Source of the DNA: Pseudobutyrivibrio sp. YE44
GTDB lineage: Bacteria > Bacillota > Clostridia > Lachnospirales > Lachnospiraceae
Direction: 5' to 3'
NCBI RefSeq assembly: GCF_900104335.1
Contig: NZ_FMXT01000005.1
Span: forward strand, 62,001-126,000
Length of the DNA stretch: 64,000 nucleotides
A model generated the notes under the pieces. The model worked only from the letters and a program-made list of their open reading frames with translations, did not search any database and was not told the origin of the DNA. This document shows positions 1-8,544 of this stretch, piece after piece. Position 1 is the stretch's first letter. Every line of letters begins with the position of its first letter. The translations under genes were made by a program, and so were the position numbers.

Positions 1-1104
1 CATATTGCCGGTAAGGTTCTTGAAGGATTTGGTGAGTCGTCCGATTTCATCATCCTTATCATAGCTCAAATCTACATCGAAATTACCTTTGTCTACCTGT
101 GCGGCAGCCTCAGTAAGTTGAATCAGTGGTTTCGTAATTAATCCAAGTGAGAAAACTAAAAAGATTCCCGCAGCAAATAGTGCAATTACAGCACATATAA
201 GAATATTTATTATTAGACCACGCCATTCACCTTGAGTTTCACTAAGTGGAACGGTGATGTTAAGGTACATGCCATTGCTAAGAGGTAACCAGACAGCTTC
301 CTTAAGTACACCGTCATAGGTATATTGGGCAGAGGTAGTGTCAGCCTTATTGTTATAAGGCATTTGTTTTTCTTCTTCGGAAGGAAGATTTGCCACATCA
401 ATATAAGGATGATAGAAGAGTGTGCCATTAGCGTCACTTAAGAAAGCATATCCATTGTCGTAGAACTTTATACTATCTACCTCTTCAGCCATGGCAGAGT
501 AGTCGATTTCTATTCCAACAACGCCTATAAACTGCTCTTTATAATAAATAGGCGCATCGTATGAGATAACCTTTACATCAAGATTATCTGTTACATAAGG
601 AGGTAGCCAGATGGATTTTCCTTCAAATTTTGGAACTGTGAACCATACCAGTTTTGAGGTGTCGTTTACATCATAAAGGGAAATGTCGGTTACTTCATGT
701 TCGGTAAAACCCTTGCCATCAAGATTCGTATACCAAAAGCCTTTTACGTTGGAGGAGATAGTAGGGTCAATACGGTAATAATAAGTTAAGACACCATTTG
801 TATGTGAAATCACAAAATCAAAATACTCACGGACATCTTCCATATGTTCTTCCAGCTGCTCATCGTCAAGGCCCTGTAAATCGTTTTCTACAAAGTCAGT
901 GATGTCGTTAACAGAGTTTTGAACACTGTCAAAATAATAGTTTAAGCTATATTGGCCATTTTCGCACAGCATAAGAAGCAGCTGATCGGATTTTCGGCTG
1001 GCAGTAATACGTATGAAAATTGCACTTAGCAATGTAATAATCAAAATAACTGTAAATATCACACAGAGCATTGTGACAGTTAATTTTGTTCTTATTGATC
1101 GCAT
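1..1104 (-). CDS. Membrane sensor with extracellular Cache domain and HAMP domain (C-terminus outside window)
   Basis: Partial gene: 368 codons are present and the reading frame leaves the window at base 1. The start is ATG at 1104-1102, with GGAG eight bases upstream. The protein has an N-terminal membrane helix (about residues 10-32), an extracellular region of roughly 250 residues that resembles a double Cache (dCACHE) sensor (FIGVVGIEIDY and YAFLSDANGTLFYHP are typical Cache stretches), a second membrane helix (about residues 305-328) and the start of a HAMP linker ending in DEIGRLTKSFKNL. Proteins of this build sense small ligands outside the cell and pass the signal to a cytoplasmic histidine kinase, GGDEF or methyl-accepting domain. 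Which of these follows cannot be seen. A TATAAT on the minus strand (1152-1147) may be its -10 box. Confidence 0.85.
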   Translation of the reverse strand, partial: MRSIRTKLTVTMLCVIFTVILIITLLSAIFIRITASRKSDQLLLMLCENGQYSLNYYFDSVQNSVNDITDFVENDLQGLDDEQLEEHMEDVREYFDFVISHTNGVLTYYYRIDPTISSNVKGFWYTNLDGKGFTEHEVTDISLYDVNDTSKLVWFTVPKFEGKSIWLPPYVTDNLDVKVISYDAPIYYKEQFIGVVGIEIDYSAMAEEVDSIKFYDNGYAFLSDANGTLFYHPYIDVANLPSEEEKQMPYNNKADTTSAQYTYDGVLKEAVWLPLSNGMYLNITVPLSETQGEWRGLIINILICAVIALFAAGIFLVFSLGLITKPLIQLTEAAAQVDKGNFDVDLSYDKDDEIGRLTKSFKNLTGNM

Positions 1105-1268
1105 TACACAGACTCCTCATAAAAATAGCGTTTACTGATACTCGTGATTATAACACCGGACTATGTCCGTTTTTTGTCCAAATAATCTTTTACACTTAAA
1201 AGCGCTAATGCATTGCATTTCCTTTGTTCAAAAACAATCATTTCATAGAAGAAAAACTTTAATCATGA

Positions 1269-1302
1269 TATAATCAATGACGCTGCCGTTACTCGGCAGT
1301 GT
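1269..1302 (+). promoter_or_regulatory. -10 box and 5'-UTR hairpin before the permease gene
   Basis: A perfect TATAAT lies at 1269-1274, without a clear -35 hexamer. It is followed at once by an inverted repeat with arms CTGCCG (1283-1288) and CGGCAG (1294-1299), extended by outer pairs to 1280/1302. The hairpin would sit at the very 5' end of the transcript, where it could stabilise the mRNA or act as an operator. Confidence 0.45.
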
Positions 1303-1331
1303 TATATTGTTATAAAGGAAGTAGTTTAGTA

Positions 1332-2864
1332 ATGAAAGAAAAAAAGCTGGGGCTTATGTCCCTCATACTGATGATTTTCACATCAGTTTACGGATTCAAT
1401 AATATCCCAAGATCTTATTACTTAATGGGATATGCAGCGATTCCTTGGTTCGTAATCGCAGGTATTTTATTCTTTATTCCATTTGCCTTCATGGTTGCAG
1501 AGTTTGGTTCTGCATTCAGAAATGAGACAGGTGGTATGTACTCATGGATGTGCAAATCAGTAGGTCCTAAGTACGCATTTATCGGAACATTTATGTGGTA
1601 CACATCTTACGTTCTTTGGATGGTAAATGTATCATCAGGTATTTGGGTACCTGTATCAAATCTTATTTTCGGTGAAGACTGCACTTCAAACTGGTCATTC
1701 TTTGGCTCTGAGTTTTTATCAGGTTCAAGACTCCTTGGTATCATGGCAGTTGCTTTCTTCATTTTCATCACATACTTTGATGCAAAGGGTGTTGATAAAA
1801 TCAGCAAGGTTACATCAATCGGTGGTACAGCCGTTCTTACAATCAACATTTTAGTTGTTGTTGGTTCTATCGTTATGATTATTGCACGTGGTGGTCACCT
1901 TCAGCAGCCATTTGCAGGTATGGAATCACTTAAGGTACCTCTTAATGTTGCTTACCAGGGTAGCCCAATTATGATTCTCTCATTTATTGTTTATGCACTT
2001 TTTGCATACGGCGGAATCGAGGCAGTTGGTGGTCTTGTAGATAAGACAGAAAACCCTAAGAAGAACTTCCCTAAGGGAATCATTACAGCAGCTATGGTAA
2101 TCGTTGTTGGTTATGCATCACTTATCATGCTTGTTGGTTCATTCACAAATTACAGTGAAATCCTTGGCACAGATACAATCACACTTGGAAACGTATCATA
2201 TGTAATCATGTCAAACTTCGCAGCAGAGTTTGGTAAGGCTTTCGGTGCTTCAGCAGCAACACAGCTTGCATTAGCTCACGGCTTCGCTCGTGTTTATGCA
2301 CTTATCATGCTTCTTGCTCTTATGGGTGCTATGTTTACACTTGTTTACTCACCACTTAAGCAGTTAATCGAGGGTACTGCAAAGGAAGTTTGGCCTGGAA
2401 AGATGGGCGAGATCGCTCCTGATGGAATGCCAAAGAACGCTATGTGGATTCAGTGTGCAATTGTTTGCGTTATGATTCTTCTTGTTTCCTTCGGTGGAGA
2501 CACAATGCAGCAGTTCTTCGTAATCCTTACAGCGATGGTAAACGTTGGTATGACAGTACCATACATGTTTATCTCATTTGCTTTCCCTAAGTTCAAGAAG
2601 CTTAAGGGAATCGACAGAAGCTTTGTAATTTACAAGTCACAGAAGTCAGCTACTATCTGGGGTTACATTGTTACATTGACACTTTTCTTTGCAAACCTTT
2701 TTGCTATTATTCAGCCAGCATTAGATGGCGATATCAAGACAACAATTTGGTCACTCAGTGGTCCTGTTATCTTCGGTATTGTTGCTTGGGCAATATACAC
2801 ACGCTATGAAAACAAGGTAGGTTCAGAGGAAGCTGTCATGGAAGATATGGCAAAGGAAAGCTAA
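1332..2864 (+). CDS. APC-superfamily amino-acid permease, YjeM-like
   Basis: A 510-residue polytopic membrane protein with about 12 predicted helices. The N-terminal stretch LMSLILMIFTSVYGFNNIP, followed by MGYAAIPWFVIAGILFFIPF and EFGSAF, matches the pattern of YjeM and related members of the glutamate/GABA-antiporter branch of the APC superfamily. Members exchange or import amino acids across the cytoplasmic membrane; the substrate cannot be told from sequence. The ATG at 1332 is preferred over an in-frame ATG at 1299 because AAGGAAG lies about ten bases before it and because the 1299 start would fall inside the leader hairpin. The gene is monocistronic, closed by the terminator at 2893-2927. 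Confidence 0.88.
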   Translation: MKEKKLGLMSLILMIFTSVYGFNNIPRSYYLMGYAAIPWFVIAGILFFIPFAFMVAEFGSAFRNETGGMYSWMCKSVGPKYAFIGTFMWYTSYVLWMVNVSSGIWVPVSNLIFGEDCTSNWSFFGSEFLSGSRLLGIMAVAFFIFITYFDAKGVDKISKVTSIGGTAVLTINILVVVGSIVMIIARGGHLQQPFAGMESLKVPLNVAYQGSPIMILSFIVYALFAYGGIEAVGGLVDKTENPKKNFPKGIITAAMVIVVGYASLIMLVGSFTNYSEILGTDTITLGNVSYVIMSNFAAEFGKAFGASAATQLALAHGFARVYALIMLLALMGAMFTLVYSPLKQLIEGTAKEVWPGKMGEIAPDGMPKNAMWIQCAIVCVMILLVSFGGDTMQQFFVILTAMVNVGMTVPYMFISFAFPKFKKLKGIDRSFVIYKSQKSATIWGYIVTLTLFFANLFAIIQPALDGDIKTTIWSLSGPVIFGIVAWAIYTRYENKVGSEEAVMEDMAKES

Positions 2865-2892
2865 TTCAACAGAATAATTTAGAGATAATATT

Positions 2893-2927
2893 GAGCTGTC
2901 TAGTTTTTGGACTAGGCAGCTCTTTTT
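2893..2927 (+). terminator. Rho-independent terminator of the permease gene
   Basis: A GC-rich stem beginning GAGCTG and ending CAGCTC, with inner arms TCTAGT/ACTAGG, is followed by TTTTT. Confidence 0.85.
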
Positions 2928-2992
2928 ATGTACACAAAAACGAAAAGAGTGCTAAAATGTTACTATAGTAATAGAAGAAGGAATACAGAGTT

Positions 2993-3745
2993 ATGGACAG
3001 AAGCAGTATTGGCGATACCAGCGCCACAAATAATATACGACCAACAAGAAGGACTTCACCTAGAAAGCAATATTCAGAATATCTTTTAATAGCATTTCTG
3101 ACATACATGTCGCTTTATATCATTATTAATTCCGCCTTGGAACAATTTTATGATACAAATCCAGTTTATAAGATTGGAAATTTTGTGGGATTGTTTTTGG
3201 CCATTGCAACCCTGATTCCACTTGCAAGAAAGGTACCATGCGATTTTCTAATCCAGCCTCTTATTGTAAATAAAAAGAGAGTATCCTATGCCTTGAAGGT
3301 AGGAGGCCAGCTGTGCCTGCTTTTTGGTGGCTTTATGATAGTACTAAAGCTTGGTCTTCTTCATTTTGCGCCAGATATGTTAAATAGAGCCCATCCATTT
3401 TTCTATTGGGAAAGATTGATGCCAGGAAACATAACAACCAACACTATTCTTTATCCATTCACCGCCTTTTGGCAGGAATACTGTATTAATGTCATGGGTT
3501 ATGATGGCATGAGAACCCTTTTAGTAGGTAATCATAGAAAGAACAAATCAGTTTCTGTAGTTGCACTTTTCTTCGGAGCAATGCATTATTTATATGGCTT
3601 CCCAATGATAGTGTTTACAGCATTGTTTGTGCTATTTATGAATTTCATTTATCGAAAGACTAGAAACCTGTGGGTATGCATGGTTATTCACTTCTTCTTA
3701 GGGCAGCTTTTGTTTACCCTTCAGCTTCAAAAAATTGGATTTTGA
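2993..3745 (+). CDS. CPBP-type (Abi/Rce1-like) membrane protein, degenerate first motif
   Basis: A 250-residue protein with a charged 28-residue N-terminus and about six to seven membrane helices. The C-terminal half has the spacing of the CPBP intramembrane glutamic protease family: a first motif around WQEYCINVMGYDGMR, a second helix FFGAMHYLYGFPMIVFTALF with the family's FxxxH pattern, and a third, VCMVIHFFLGQ. Family members cleave prenylated or leaderless peptides, or act in bacteriocin immunity. The first motif normally reads EExxxR; here only one glutamate is present, preceded by Q, and no arginine follows at the usual place. Proteolytic activity is therefore doubtful. AAGGA precedes the ATG. 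It converges on the next gene, with a shared terminator between them. Confidence 0.65.
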   Translation: MDRSSIGDTSATNNIRPTRRTSPRKQYSEYLLIAFLTYMSLYIIINSALEQFYDTNPVYKIGNFVGLFLAIATLIPLARKVPCDFLIQPLIVNKKRVSYALKVGGQLCLLFGGFMIVLKLGLLHFAPDMLNRAHPFFYWERLMPGNITTNTILYPFTAFWQEYCINVMGYDGMRTLLVGNHRKNKSVSVVALFFGAMHYLYGFPMIVFTALFVLFMNFIYRKTRNLWVCMVIHFFLGQLLFTLQLQKIGF

Positions 3746-3756
3746 TTATAAAAAAA

Positions 3757-3782
3757 GCCTTCCCCTTGAGGGGAAGGTTTTT
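3757..3782. terminator. Bidirectional terminator, hairpin-only member of repeat family I
   Basis: The arms CCTTCCCC (3758-3765) and GGGGAAGG (3770-3777) enclose a TTGA loop, with A6 on the left and T5 on the right, so it can stop both converging transcripts. The arms are identical to the hairpins at 14661-14680 and 37330-37349. Confidence 0.85.
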
Positions 3783-4842
3783 ATGCAAACAAATCTTTTA
3801 TCACTTCAACCGCATCCTCTACACGTTCACTGTTTACTACAACATCACAAAGTTCTTTATTCATAAGCTCTTTTTCCATAGAAAGCCAACGATATTTAAT
3901 AGCTTCATTGTCCAGGCCTTTACTTAAGATATTGTCAATCATGTATTCATGGCTGGCCTTGCAGAATACAAGAACAACTGGATATTCTTTTTTCATGGCA
4001 ATGGAGCCTGTGATATCTGTTGGGATAACAGCATTAAGTCCAGATGCCAAGGCCTCTTCAATTGCATCTACAGGAATGCCGTATCGATTACCAGCATAAA
4101 CTGTGTGTGAGATAAATTTGAGACCGGAAAATTCTTCCTCACTTACCTTGTCATGATTTTTGCTGGCTTCACCGGTGGTGACTGAATGAATTCTCATGGC
4201 AAATCCATCTGCAGCAAGCTTGTCAGCAATGGCATTTTTGTTGCAACCACTAGGGCCGATTAAGGCAATAACAGACGGCACAGTAGGTTTAACCTTTTTA
4301 ATTGAGGCAGTGATTATCTGTTCCACCATAATAAGAAATTCTGAATAGTCGTTTACCGCCAAAACTCCTGACAAATGAGAGTTCCAAGGACGACGCATCA
4401 ATATAGGATACTTAGCTTGGCTCTTGAGGATGTTGTGTCCACCATCATCCAATTGAAAATCAACCTTAACAGTCTGTTTAGAGAAAGTAAGAATTACATT
4501 TTCAAGTGGAAAGTCAGGTAGCTGCTCAGCAATTTGCTCGTAGCGAAGACCAGCATATTTAGGAGACACTGCAGTGTTGATGTACACATCTCCCATTTCC
4601 ATAAGCTTATATATAAATTCGCGAGCAGCGTCAGATACATGCTGCTTTCTCAAAATGCGTTCGTCATCATAATAGCGTGCAATTATCGATTGCTTTGAGC
4701 CTTCCTCACCTGCGCCCCAGGATTTAATATCCTCCACAGTGGCATTAAGGCCAGGATTTTCTGCGTTAGCGAGCTCTACAGCAATGCCGCAGAATGGCGC
4801 AAGAACATCATCAAAATCAATTTCAAAAGTGTAGTTTCTCAT
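3781..4842 (-). CDS. Fusion of a 5'-nucleotidase (HAD) domain with a degenerate guanylate-kinase-like domain
   Basis: 353 residues. ATG at 4842 is chosen because GGGAG lies nine bases upstream; a longer in-frame ATG at 4908 lacks a site. Residues 1-175 look like a NT5C-type 5'(3')-deoxyribonucleotidase of the HAD superfamily: IDFDDVLAP carries the DxDxV nucleophile motif, INTAVSP the second motif, and SKQTVKVDFQLDDG the lysine and paired acidic residues. From about residue 190 the chain continues as a guanylate-kinase-like P-loop fold (VIALIGPSGCNKNAIADKL). The P-loop reads GPSGCNKN where active kinases have GxxxxGKS/T, so the glycine before the lysine and the final Ser/Thr are both lost. I infer a nucleotide-binding or regulatory role for the second half rather than phosphoryl transfer. 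This fusion is not one I recognise by name. Confidence 0.72.
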   Translation of the reverse strand: MRNYTFEIDFDDVLAPFCGIAVELANAENPGLNATVEDIKSWGAGEEGSKQSIIARYYDDERILRKQHVSDAAREFIYKLMEMGDVYINTAVSPKYAGLRYEQIAEQLPDFPLENVILTFSKQTVKVDFQLDDGGHNILKSQAKYPILMRRPWNSHLSGVLAVNDYSEFLIMVEQIITASIKKVKPTVPSVIALIGPSGCNKNAIADKLAADGFAMRIHSVTTGEASKNHDKVSEEEFSGLKFISHTVYAGNRYGIPVDAIEEALASGLNAVIPTDITGSIAMKKEYPVVLVFCKASHEYMIDNILSKGLDNEAIKYRWLSMEKELMNKELCDVVVNSERVEDAVEVIKDLFA

Positions 4843-5002
4843 ATATTTATGCTCCCTTCCCCGATGATTCAGTAGATAACTTATATATACAATTATCCAC
4901 AGAAGCATGTCCCTATTTAGGGGGTGACTTCTAGTCTATCACTTTTAAAACCATATTCAATTAGCAATATCAAAATGTTATAAATAAATTTAAAATCAGC
5001 TA
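4843..5002. other. Start of the 4.84-5.33 kb divergent intergenic region; AT-rich, no gene seen
   Basis: The minus-strand ribosome site lies at the left edge and the rest is AT-rich. The remaining part of this 490-base gap is annotated separately as a sigma-28 promoter and a structured leader. I see no coding region with a ribosome site here. Confidence 0.6.
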
Positions 5003-5029
5003 TAAAGAAATAAAAATAACTGTCGATAA
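5003..5029 (+). promoter_or_regulatory. Sigma-28 (SigD/FliA) promoter for the GGDEF-EAL gene
   Basis: TAAA at 5003-5006, 15 bases, then GTCGATAA at 5022-5029. The same spacing and core are found before fliC in this window (34866-34892), which matches the established SigD pattern TAAA-N15-GCCGATAT. Confidence 0.75.
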
Positions 5030-5086
5030 ATAGAATAACAAAACAAAAAAGAATTGAAAGTCAGAGCAAGCTGAACAAATCTCCGT

Positions 5087-5241
5087 TAATCGATTTGGCA
5101 AAGGTCTTACCGGTTGACGCGAAGGGGAAGTAACTTTGATACCAATTCAGGCAGAAAGGAACTAAATAATGAAATTTACAGTCTTAGCTTGAGAGCTGCT
5201 TTTCGATTTCGAAACCGGGAAATCGATTAGCAGCTCATTTT
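5087..5241 (+). promoter_or_regulatory. Structured 5' leader with competing stems; candidate c-di-GMP-type riboswitch
   Basis: Between the sigma-28 promoter and the GGDEF-EAL gene lies a leader with two alternative folds. TAATCGATTT (5088-5097) is exactly complementary to AAATCGATTA (5220-5229). The latter is also the 3' strand of a terminator-like hairpin whose outer arms are 5193-5200 and 5229-5236, with inner arms CGATTT (5204-5209) and AAATCG (5220-5225), followed by a short T tract. Inside the outer stem are GGCAAA (5097-5102) and GACGCGAAG (5116-5124), which resemble the GGCAAA...GACGCAAAG core of the GEMM-I c-di-GMP riboswitch. A local stem CAAAG/CTTTG (5099-5103, 5133-5137) is also possible. 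The loop spacing differs from GEMM-I and no GNRA tetraloop is obvious, so the class is not established. Confidence 0.5.
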
Positions 5242-5334
5242 ACGTGACTAACTCTTTCCACATTTATTAGATAGAAAATTCACAAATGGGTGTTAGAATA
5301 AAATGACTCATAGTTGATGAGTAGGGGTATTTTT

Positions 5335-8300
5335 ATGGACAACAGTAGTGATTTCAGGGAAATCAGAATATCTACAGATGAGTTGACCGGGTTGCTAGAC
5401 AAGCAGGCTTTCTATGAGTGTGCCCAGGATTTGATTAATTCAGCAGGGGAAGATAATGAGTATGCCTTCATATTCTTCGATTTGGAAAACTTCAAATTCT
5501 ACAATGTTAACTATGGATATGAGTTAGGTGATGAACTGCTTATTTCTATCGGATATATAATCAAAGACGTATTTCAGGGTCAGCTTATTTCCAGATTTTC
5601 AGGTGACCATTTCGTAGTATGTGCAAATTCTGTGCAAATCGTTCCATCAATTAACAACATTAGAGATAGAATAAAACTCATTCAAAAGAGTGTAAATGTT
5701 GAGCTTAAAGCTGGAATCTATATTTACGATGGTGAGGAAAATGATGTTATTCGATGCTGCGATCGTGCACGAATGGCGTGTGTCAGTATAAAGAAAAAAT
5801 ACGATGTAGCCTTTAGATTCTATGATGATGATTTGGGAGGATCTCTTCAGCGTAAGCAGGAAATCCTTGATAGCTTGGATGAGGCTATAGAAAAGAAATA
5901 TATTAAGGTGTTTTACCAGCCAATAGTCCGCACTCTTACAGGAGAAGTGTGTGGTTGGGAGGCTTTGGTAAGATGGATTGATCCAAACAAGGGAATGGTA
6001 TTCCCTAATGAGTTTATTCCTGTTCTCGAGGAGTATCGTCTAATCGCAAAGGTAGATGCCTTTGTCATGGAGGAGGTATTATCAAGATTCCATTCAGCTG
6101 TCGTAGAAAGAAATAATCATGTGCCTGTTTCCATTAATCTTTCACGAATTGATTTTGAGGTATTGGATGTAGTCTCTCTTATTAATCAATTGGTGAAAAA
6201 ATATAACATCCCTAAGAATATGTTCCATCTGGAGGTAACAGAAAGTGCCTTAACAAAGGATGCGGGATTTATTACTGAGCAAATAAAAAAGCTACGAGAC
6301 CAAGGTTATATCGTTTGGATGGACGATTTCGGTAGCGGTTATTCATCTTTGAACTTGCTGAAGAATTATGAGTTTGATCTTATCAAAATTGACATGGATT
6401 TCCTAAGTCAGTTTGATGAGACAGATAATGGAAAGATTATCCTTAGACATATTGTGTCTATGATTAAGAACCTTAACATTCATACATTGGCAGAGGGTGT
6501 GGAAACTAAGGAACAATATGACTTTTTAAAGAGTATTGGTTGCGAAATGATTCAAGGATATTTGATTGGTAGACCAATGCCTTATATGGAAAGCTTAGAG
6601 TGCATTAAGAAAGACGGACGTAAACTAGAAAGCTCAGAGGATCGATTCTTTTTTGAAGAATTGGGATGCGTGGATATTCTCCGTCAGAATCCTCTGCAAA
6701 ATATTGCAAATACTGAGATTGAGAATCCTTTACCATTGGCTATAGGAGTATGCACAAAGGGTGTTTGGGATATTATCTACACTAATTCTAGCTTCAGAGA
6801 GCTTATGCGCATGTTTAGATTTGAGGAAATTGATGAAGTGCAAGACATGCTCAACGATAAGGGCCACAGAAAATGGGCTCGAAACAAAGATTTTAACGAG
6901 ATATGTGCTCACAGTAGGGAGACAGAAACTCCTGCCAGCATAGATTATATTGTAGAAGGACATATTGTAAACCTGAGAGCTCGTTATTTGTGCTCTGCAA
7001 ACGGTGAAGAAAAGAATGCATATCTTGTATCTTTAAGATTGCTTTCAAGATTCTTAACCAGCGATAATGACAGCAGAATCACGGCTATTAGTCGCGCTAT
7101 GCTTACAAAGTACGAGTGTGTAGATTTATTTGGAATCGGAAATAATTACTTTGAAAATATATTCCTTAATGACAGCCGCTTGCATGTTAACTACACAGGT
7201 CAAAAGCCAAAGGATGTTTTAAATGCAATTAGGGATACGTTGGTACATCCAGATGATAAGAAGTATTTTGATGAACTAATGGATTTGGATACGATAGAAA
7301 AACGTATAAACGATGAAGTCAGCGGCACCATTATTGGCTTTATAAGAGTAAAAAATGCAAGAAAGACCTTTATTTGGAAAACCATTAGCCTTTCCATAGT
7401 ACATTTTGAAGGCTATGATGTAATGTTAAGTTGTGTAAGCGAATCTCCAAACGAAATTGCAAGAAGAATGACTGCAGCAACAAGCGTCGCTGTTACCCAA
7501 TATGAAGATATGTTGGAGTCTCATGAGAATGCTGTTATTCCTAGACCGGAGGATGTTCTTCAAATGCTTCCTATGGGTGTATTTTGGAAGGATGCCAACA
7601 GAAAATTCCTGGGAGCAAATCAAATGTTCTTAGATTACTTTGGCTTCCAGTCTTTAGAAAGCATCCTCGGGAAAACAGACGAGGATATGGGTTGGCATAT
7701 TAACCCTGAGCCATTCAAGAAGGACGAGGAAAGTGTAATCAAGGAAGGTAACATCATAGAGAACGTTCATGGTGAATGTATAGTTAAGGGGCAGGTTAGA
7801 CATATCGTAGCTAACAAACGACCTTGCTACGTGGACCGTAAGATAGTTGGATTAATTGGGTACTTTGTGGATATTACCAAGGAGCTTGAGAAGCAGAGCG
7901 AGATGGAGAATCTGATTAATACAGATGCTCTTACAGGTCTTTACAATCGTAGATCCTTTGAGGAGGTTGTTGGTAAGTATAAAGAGCAGTACGAGAAGAA
8001 GAAAACTGATTTTGCAATATGTCTGCTTGATATCGACAAGTTCAAACAGATTAATGATATGTACGGACATGATGTTGGTGATGATGTGCTTAGGGAAGTT
8101 GCAAAGGTACTCGCCAAGGTGGCCTCTGAGAGTAGTGTTGTGTTCAGATTTGGTGGTGACGAGTTTATAGTACTTCATCAGCAAAAAAGCCGTTCTGAAA
8201 TGGAAAGCATAAAGCAAGAAATAGATAGTGGAATTGCCAAGCTGGAAAAGATAGGCAAAGTTCAGATGACGGTTCGATTGTCTAAAGGAATGGCCTTCTA

Positions 8301-8409
8301 CTCAGATTACGAAAATATAGGCAAATGTTTGGATGCCGCTGACAAAGGAATGTATGCAGACAAGGAGAGTAAACAAAAGAAGAAAAAAATTAACAAAAAC
8401 AAAACTTAA
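5335..8409 (+). CDS. Cytoplasmic GGDEF-EAL-PAS-GGDEF protein (c-di-GMP turnover)
   Basis: 1024 residues without membrane segments or signal peptide. The ATG at 5335 follows TAGGGG by seven bases; an in-frame TTG at 5314 lacks a site. Order of domains: a degenerate GGDEF domain (residues about 15-160, signature SGDHF at 89-93); an EAL domain (about 180-425) with the catalytic landmarks EAL at 209-211, VTES near 302, DDFGSGYS at 330-337, EGVE at 387-390 and QGYL; a poorly conserved middle that resembles one or more PAS folds; a clearer PAS domain at about 740-850 (LPMGVFWKDANRKFLG); and a C-terminal GGDEF domain with intact GGDEF at 940-944. The residues needed both to make and to degrade c-di-GMP are present. 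No RxxD inhibitory site precedes the active GGDEF. EAL before GGDEF is the less common order. The sigma-28 promoter ties it to motility. Confidence 0.93.
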   Translation: MDNSSDFREIRISTDELTGLLDKQAFYECAQDLINSAGEDNEYAFIFFDLENFKFYNVNYGYELGDELLISIGYIIKDVFQGQLISRFSGDHFVVCANSVQIVPSINNIRDRIKLIQKSVNVELKAGIYIYDGEENDVIRCCDRARMACVSIKKKYDVAFRFYDDDLGGSLQRKQEILDSLDEAIEKKYIKVFYQPIVRTLTGEVCGWEALVRWIDPNKGMVFPNEFIPVLEEYRLIAKVDAFVMEEVLSRFHSAVVERNNHVPVSINLSRIDFEVLDVVSLINQLVKKYNIPKNMFHLEVTESALTKDAGFITEQIKKLRDQGYIVWMDDFGSGYSSLNLLKNYEFDLIKIDMDFLSQFDETDNGKIILRHIVSMIKNLNIHTLAEGVETKEQYDFLKSIGCEMIQGYLIGRPMPYMESLECIKKDGRKLESSEDRFFFEELGCVDILRQNPLQNIANTEIENPLPLAIGVCTKGVWDIIYTNSSFRELMRMFRFEEIDEVQDMLNDKGHRKWARNKDFNEICAHSRETETPASIDYIVEGHIVNLRARYLCSANGEEKNAYLVSLRLLSRFLTSDNDSRITAISRAMLTKYECVDLFGIGNNYFENIFLNDSRLHVNYTGQKPKDVLNAIRDTLVHPDDKKYFDELMDLDTIEKRINDEVSGTIIGFIRVKNARKTFIWKTISLSIVHFEGYDVMLSCVSESPNEIARRMTAATSVAVTQYEDMLESHENAVIPRPEDVLQMLPMGVFWKDANRKFLGANQMFLDYFGFQSLESILGKTDEDMGWHINPEPFKKDEESVIKEGNIIENVHGECIVKGQVRHIVANKRPCYVDRKIVGLIGYFVDITKELEKQSEMENLINTDALTGLYNRRSFEEVVGKYKEQYEKKKTDFAICLLDIDKFKQINDMYGHDVGDDVLREVAKVLAKVASESSVVFRFGGDEFIVLHQQKSRSEMESIKQEIDSGIAKLEKIGKVQMTVRLSKGMAFYSDYENIGKCLDAADKGMYADKESKQKKKKINKNKT

Positions 8410-8452
8410 AAAATGTGGATAATGACGGAATTTGATTATCCTTGATGATTTA

Positions 8453-8520
8453 TGCTCATTTGTGATTGCGTTACGTATTTTAACGTGTTATATTTTGACT
8501 ATAGCAATCATAAATGAGCA
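8453..8520 (+). promoter_or_regulatory. fruR promoter flanked by a pair of candidate operators
   Basis: -35 TTGCGT (8466-8471), 17 bases, -10 TATATT (8489-8494). The promoter lies between two inverted 17-base arms, TGCTCATTTGTGATTGC (8453-8469) and GCAATCATAAATGAGCA (8504-8520), which are complementary at 16 of 17 positions. The left arm overlaps the -35 box and the right arm covers the likely start of transcription. This arrangement suits autorepression by the DeoR-family regulator encoded next, with fructose 1-phosphate as the usual inducer in such systems. Confidence 0.65.
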
Positions 8521-8544
8521 AAATTGTGCAAGGGGTGTTAATAC

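Noticed and set aside
3670-3927. Small plus-strand frame across the CPBP-like gene end and terminator
   Set aside because: It reads through a strong bidirectional terminator and overlaps two better-supported genes.
5087-5236. Assigning the 5-kb leader firmly to the GEMM-I c-di-GMP or glutamine riboswitch classes
   Set aside because: Short motif matches exist for both (GACGCGAAG; GAAGTA and AAGGAAC), but spacing and pairing do not fit either consensus well enough.
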